Under the pieces are notes generated by a model that had not been told where the DNA came from, made no database searches, and saw nothing but the letters and a program-made list of their open reading frames with translations. The translations under genes were made by a program, and so were the position numbers. From an uncultured Peptococcaceae bacterium (GTDB taxonomy: Bacteria > Bacillota > Peptococcia > Peptococcales > Peptococcaceae), in the NCBI GenBank assembly GCA_900553245.1, contig USCP01000115.1, positions 1 to 6,279 on the forward strand: a stretch of 6,279 bases of DNA, read 5' to 3'. Position 1 is the stretch's first letter; each line of letters starts with the position of its first letter. Shown piece after piece: positions 5,309 to 6,279 of the stretch.

Positions 5309-6106
5309 TTACTTGCGCCCCAACGGAATCTGTCGACGCACATCCCCTACTGTGTCTAACGCCACACGAACAACCTTTGTCACGGCTTCCGTGCCTAAAT
5401 CTTCCTCTACCCCGCCCCATGGATTCACCACAATCGTGTGCCCCCATGATACATAGCTGCTCTCGGTATTACGCGCCGGCGCCACACCTATGGCCACACA
5501 TTGTCCGTCTACGGCACGGGCACGAAACAAAAGCTCCCAATGACGCGGGCCGGTGGTCATATTGAAAGCCGCCGGATACACAAGCATGCGCGCACCACTG
5601 TCGATCATGGCATCCGCTTGCTTGGTAAAACGAATATCAAAACAAATACCAAGGCCAATCTTACCCCAAGGAGAATCAAAGACCGTGGCACCGTCCCCGG
5701 CGGAAAGCACATCACTTTCCTTAAAATATTGCCCACCTTCGATATCAATATCAAACAAATGGGCTTTGCGATGCTTCGCTACACACTCGCCCTTGTCATT
5801 ATAGACATAGCTTGTATTGTAGTAGCGCCCGTCTTCACACTCACAAATAGAGCCACCAATGAGCCAGACTCCATAGTCTCGGGCAGCATTTTGCATCATC
5901 CTTTGTGCTTCTCCGCCGGCTTCTTCGGCATAGTCTGGGAAACGCGCCGTCACATAGGGCACGCAAAACATTTCCGGTAAAATCACAAGCTCCGCCCCCA
6001 AATCCGCAGCTCGCTTAATTTCAGCATGAGCACGCTCAAGGTTGGCCGCCTTGTCATCACTCACCGGCATCTGTACCAAGCCAATTTGACACTCCATGTG
6101 TTTCAT
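5309..6106 (-). CDS. Nit2/omega-amidase-like carbon-nitrogen hydrolase
   Basis: This is a 265-residue nitrilase-superfamily amidase. The catalytic triad is visible: Glu45 in LPEMF, Lys114 in HRKAHLFDID and Cys155 in GLGICFDIRF, with the supporting Glu130 in FKESD. The stretches YPAAFNMTTGPRHWELL (177-193), RARAVD (195-200) and SWGHTIVVNPWG (220-231) closely resemble Nit2, which hydrolyses alpha-ketoglutaramate and alpha-ketosuccinamate to the keto acid and ammonia; related Nit1 enzymes act on deaminated glutathione. The substrate cannot be settled from sequence. The start may be ATG at 6106 (AAGGA ten bases upstream) or ATG at 6097 (AAAGGA eight bases upstream, MECQIGLVQM), three codons shorter. 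It is the first gene of a two-gene unit with proC. A clean-up role for glutamine-derived keto-amide would suit a proline/glutamate context, which is inference. Confidence 0.92.
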   Translation of the reverse strand: MKHMECQIGLVQMPVSDDKAANLERAHAEIKRAADLGAELVILPEMFCVPYVTARFPDYAEEAGGEAQRMMQNAARDYGVWLIGGSICECEDGRYYNTSYVYNDKGECVAKHRKAHLFDIDIEGGQYFKESDVLSAGDGATVFDSPWGKIGLGICFDIRFTKQADAMIDSGARMLVYPAAFNMTTGPRHWELLFRARAVDGQCVAIGVAPARNTESSYVSWGHTIVVNPWGGVEEDLGTEAVTKVVRVALDTVGDVRRQIPLGRK

Positions 6107-6123
6107 CCTTTCGTGTTCCTTCT

Positions 6124-6159
6124 AAAAAACCTCGTTTGCCCAAGGAGCAAACGAGGTTT
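6124..6159 (-). terminator. Intrinsic terminator after the RNase J gene
   Basis: A perfect 13-bp stem pairs AAACCTCGTTTGC (6159-6147) with GCAAACGAGGTTT (6139-6127) around a 7-nt loop; the T-run (6129-6124) continues from the stem. It begins three bases after the RNase J stop codon. The hydrolase start is only about 20 nt beyond it, so the hydrolase-proC unit needs read-through or a promoter that I cannot identify. Confidence 0.94.
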
Positions 6160-6162
6160 AAA

Positions 6163-6279
6163 TCAGTTGTCTTCCATAATAATCGGCAAAATCATCGGAC
6201 GGCGACGGGTACGTTCATAAAGGAACTTCCCAGTCACGTCACGCAAACTTTGCTTAATGGCGGTCCAATCGGTCACGCC
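6163..6279 (-). CDS. Ribonuclease J, C-terminal end only
   Basis: The final 38 codons read from the window edge in frame: GVTDWTAIKQSLRDVTGKF and then LYERTRRRPMILPIIMEDN, stop TGA at 6165-6163. The ending R-V/L-R-nn-L-n-F-LYE-T-RRPMILPIIMEV-like is characteristic of RNase J, a metallo-beta-lactamase/beta-CASP ribonuclease with endo- and 5'-3' exonuclease activity in mRNA decay and rRNA maturation. The catalytic domains lie outside the window, so J1 versus J2 cannot be told. A strong terminator follows. Confidence 0.92.
   Translation of the reverse strand, partial: GVTDWTAIKQSLRDVTGKFLYERTRRRPMILPIIMEDN

Overview
The window reads as a chromosomal housekeeping segment of an anaerobe-type Bacillota (Firmicutes), class not resolvable from the sequence alone. 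Supporting signs are an RNase J tail, strong purine-rich Shine-Dalgarno sites, the rplU-prp-rpmA cluster with the Firmicutes-style N-terminal extension on L27 together with its dedicated protease Prp, and tidy intrinsic terminators. All genes lie on the minus strand, so transcription runs from high to low coordinates. I found no credible gene on the plus strand, and no tRNA, rRNA, CRISPR array or insertion sequence.

Layout in transcription order. (1) 6279-6163: last 38 codons of an RNase J-type ribonuclease, then a strong terminator. (2) 6106-4454: a Nit2-like carbon-nitrogen hydrolase followed 12 nt later by proC (pyrroline-5-carboxylate reductase), closed by a GC-rich terminator. (3) 4453-4239: a 215-nt intergenic stretch with two small hairpins, an extended -10 promoter and a dyad just upstream of the next gene. 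(4) 4238-3621: a small stand-alone protein that I read as a TIR-domain protein, starting at GTG. (5) 3620-3437: an imperfect terminator hairpin whose downstream arm carries the -35 box of a near-consensus promoter, then a structured ~110-nt leader typical of L21 operons. (6) 3436-2502: rplU, prp and rpmA, tightly packed and ended by a perfect terminator. (7) 2438-609: a MutS-like ATPase with predicted membrane segments and no mismatch-recognition domain, overlapping by 11 nt (8) obg, which runs off the window at base 1.

Blocks 6 and 8 form the widespread rplU-prp-rpmA-obg ribosome-assembly neighbourhood. The unusual parts are the membrane MutS-like gene between rpmA and obg, and the orphan TIR gene directly upstream of the L21 promoter. 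Prp (His22/Cys34) should process the L27 precursor encoded next to it; Obg is a 50S-assembly GTPase. No promoter is visible between the rpmA terminator and mutS-like/obg, so those two genes probably depend on read-through or on a promoter I cannot recognise.
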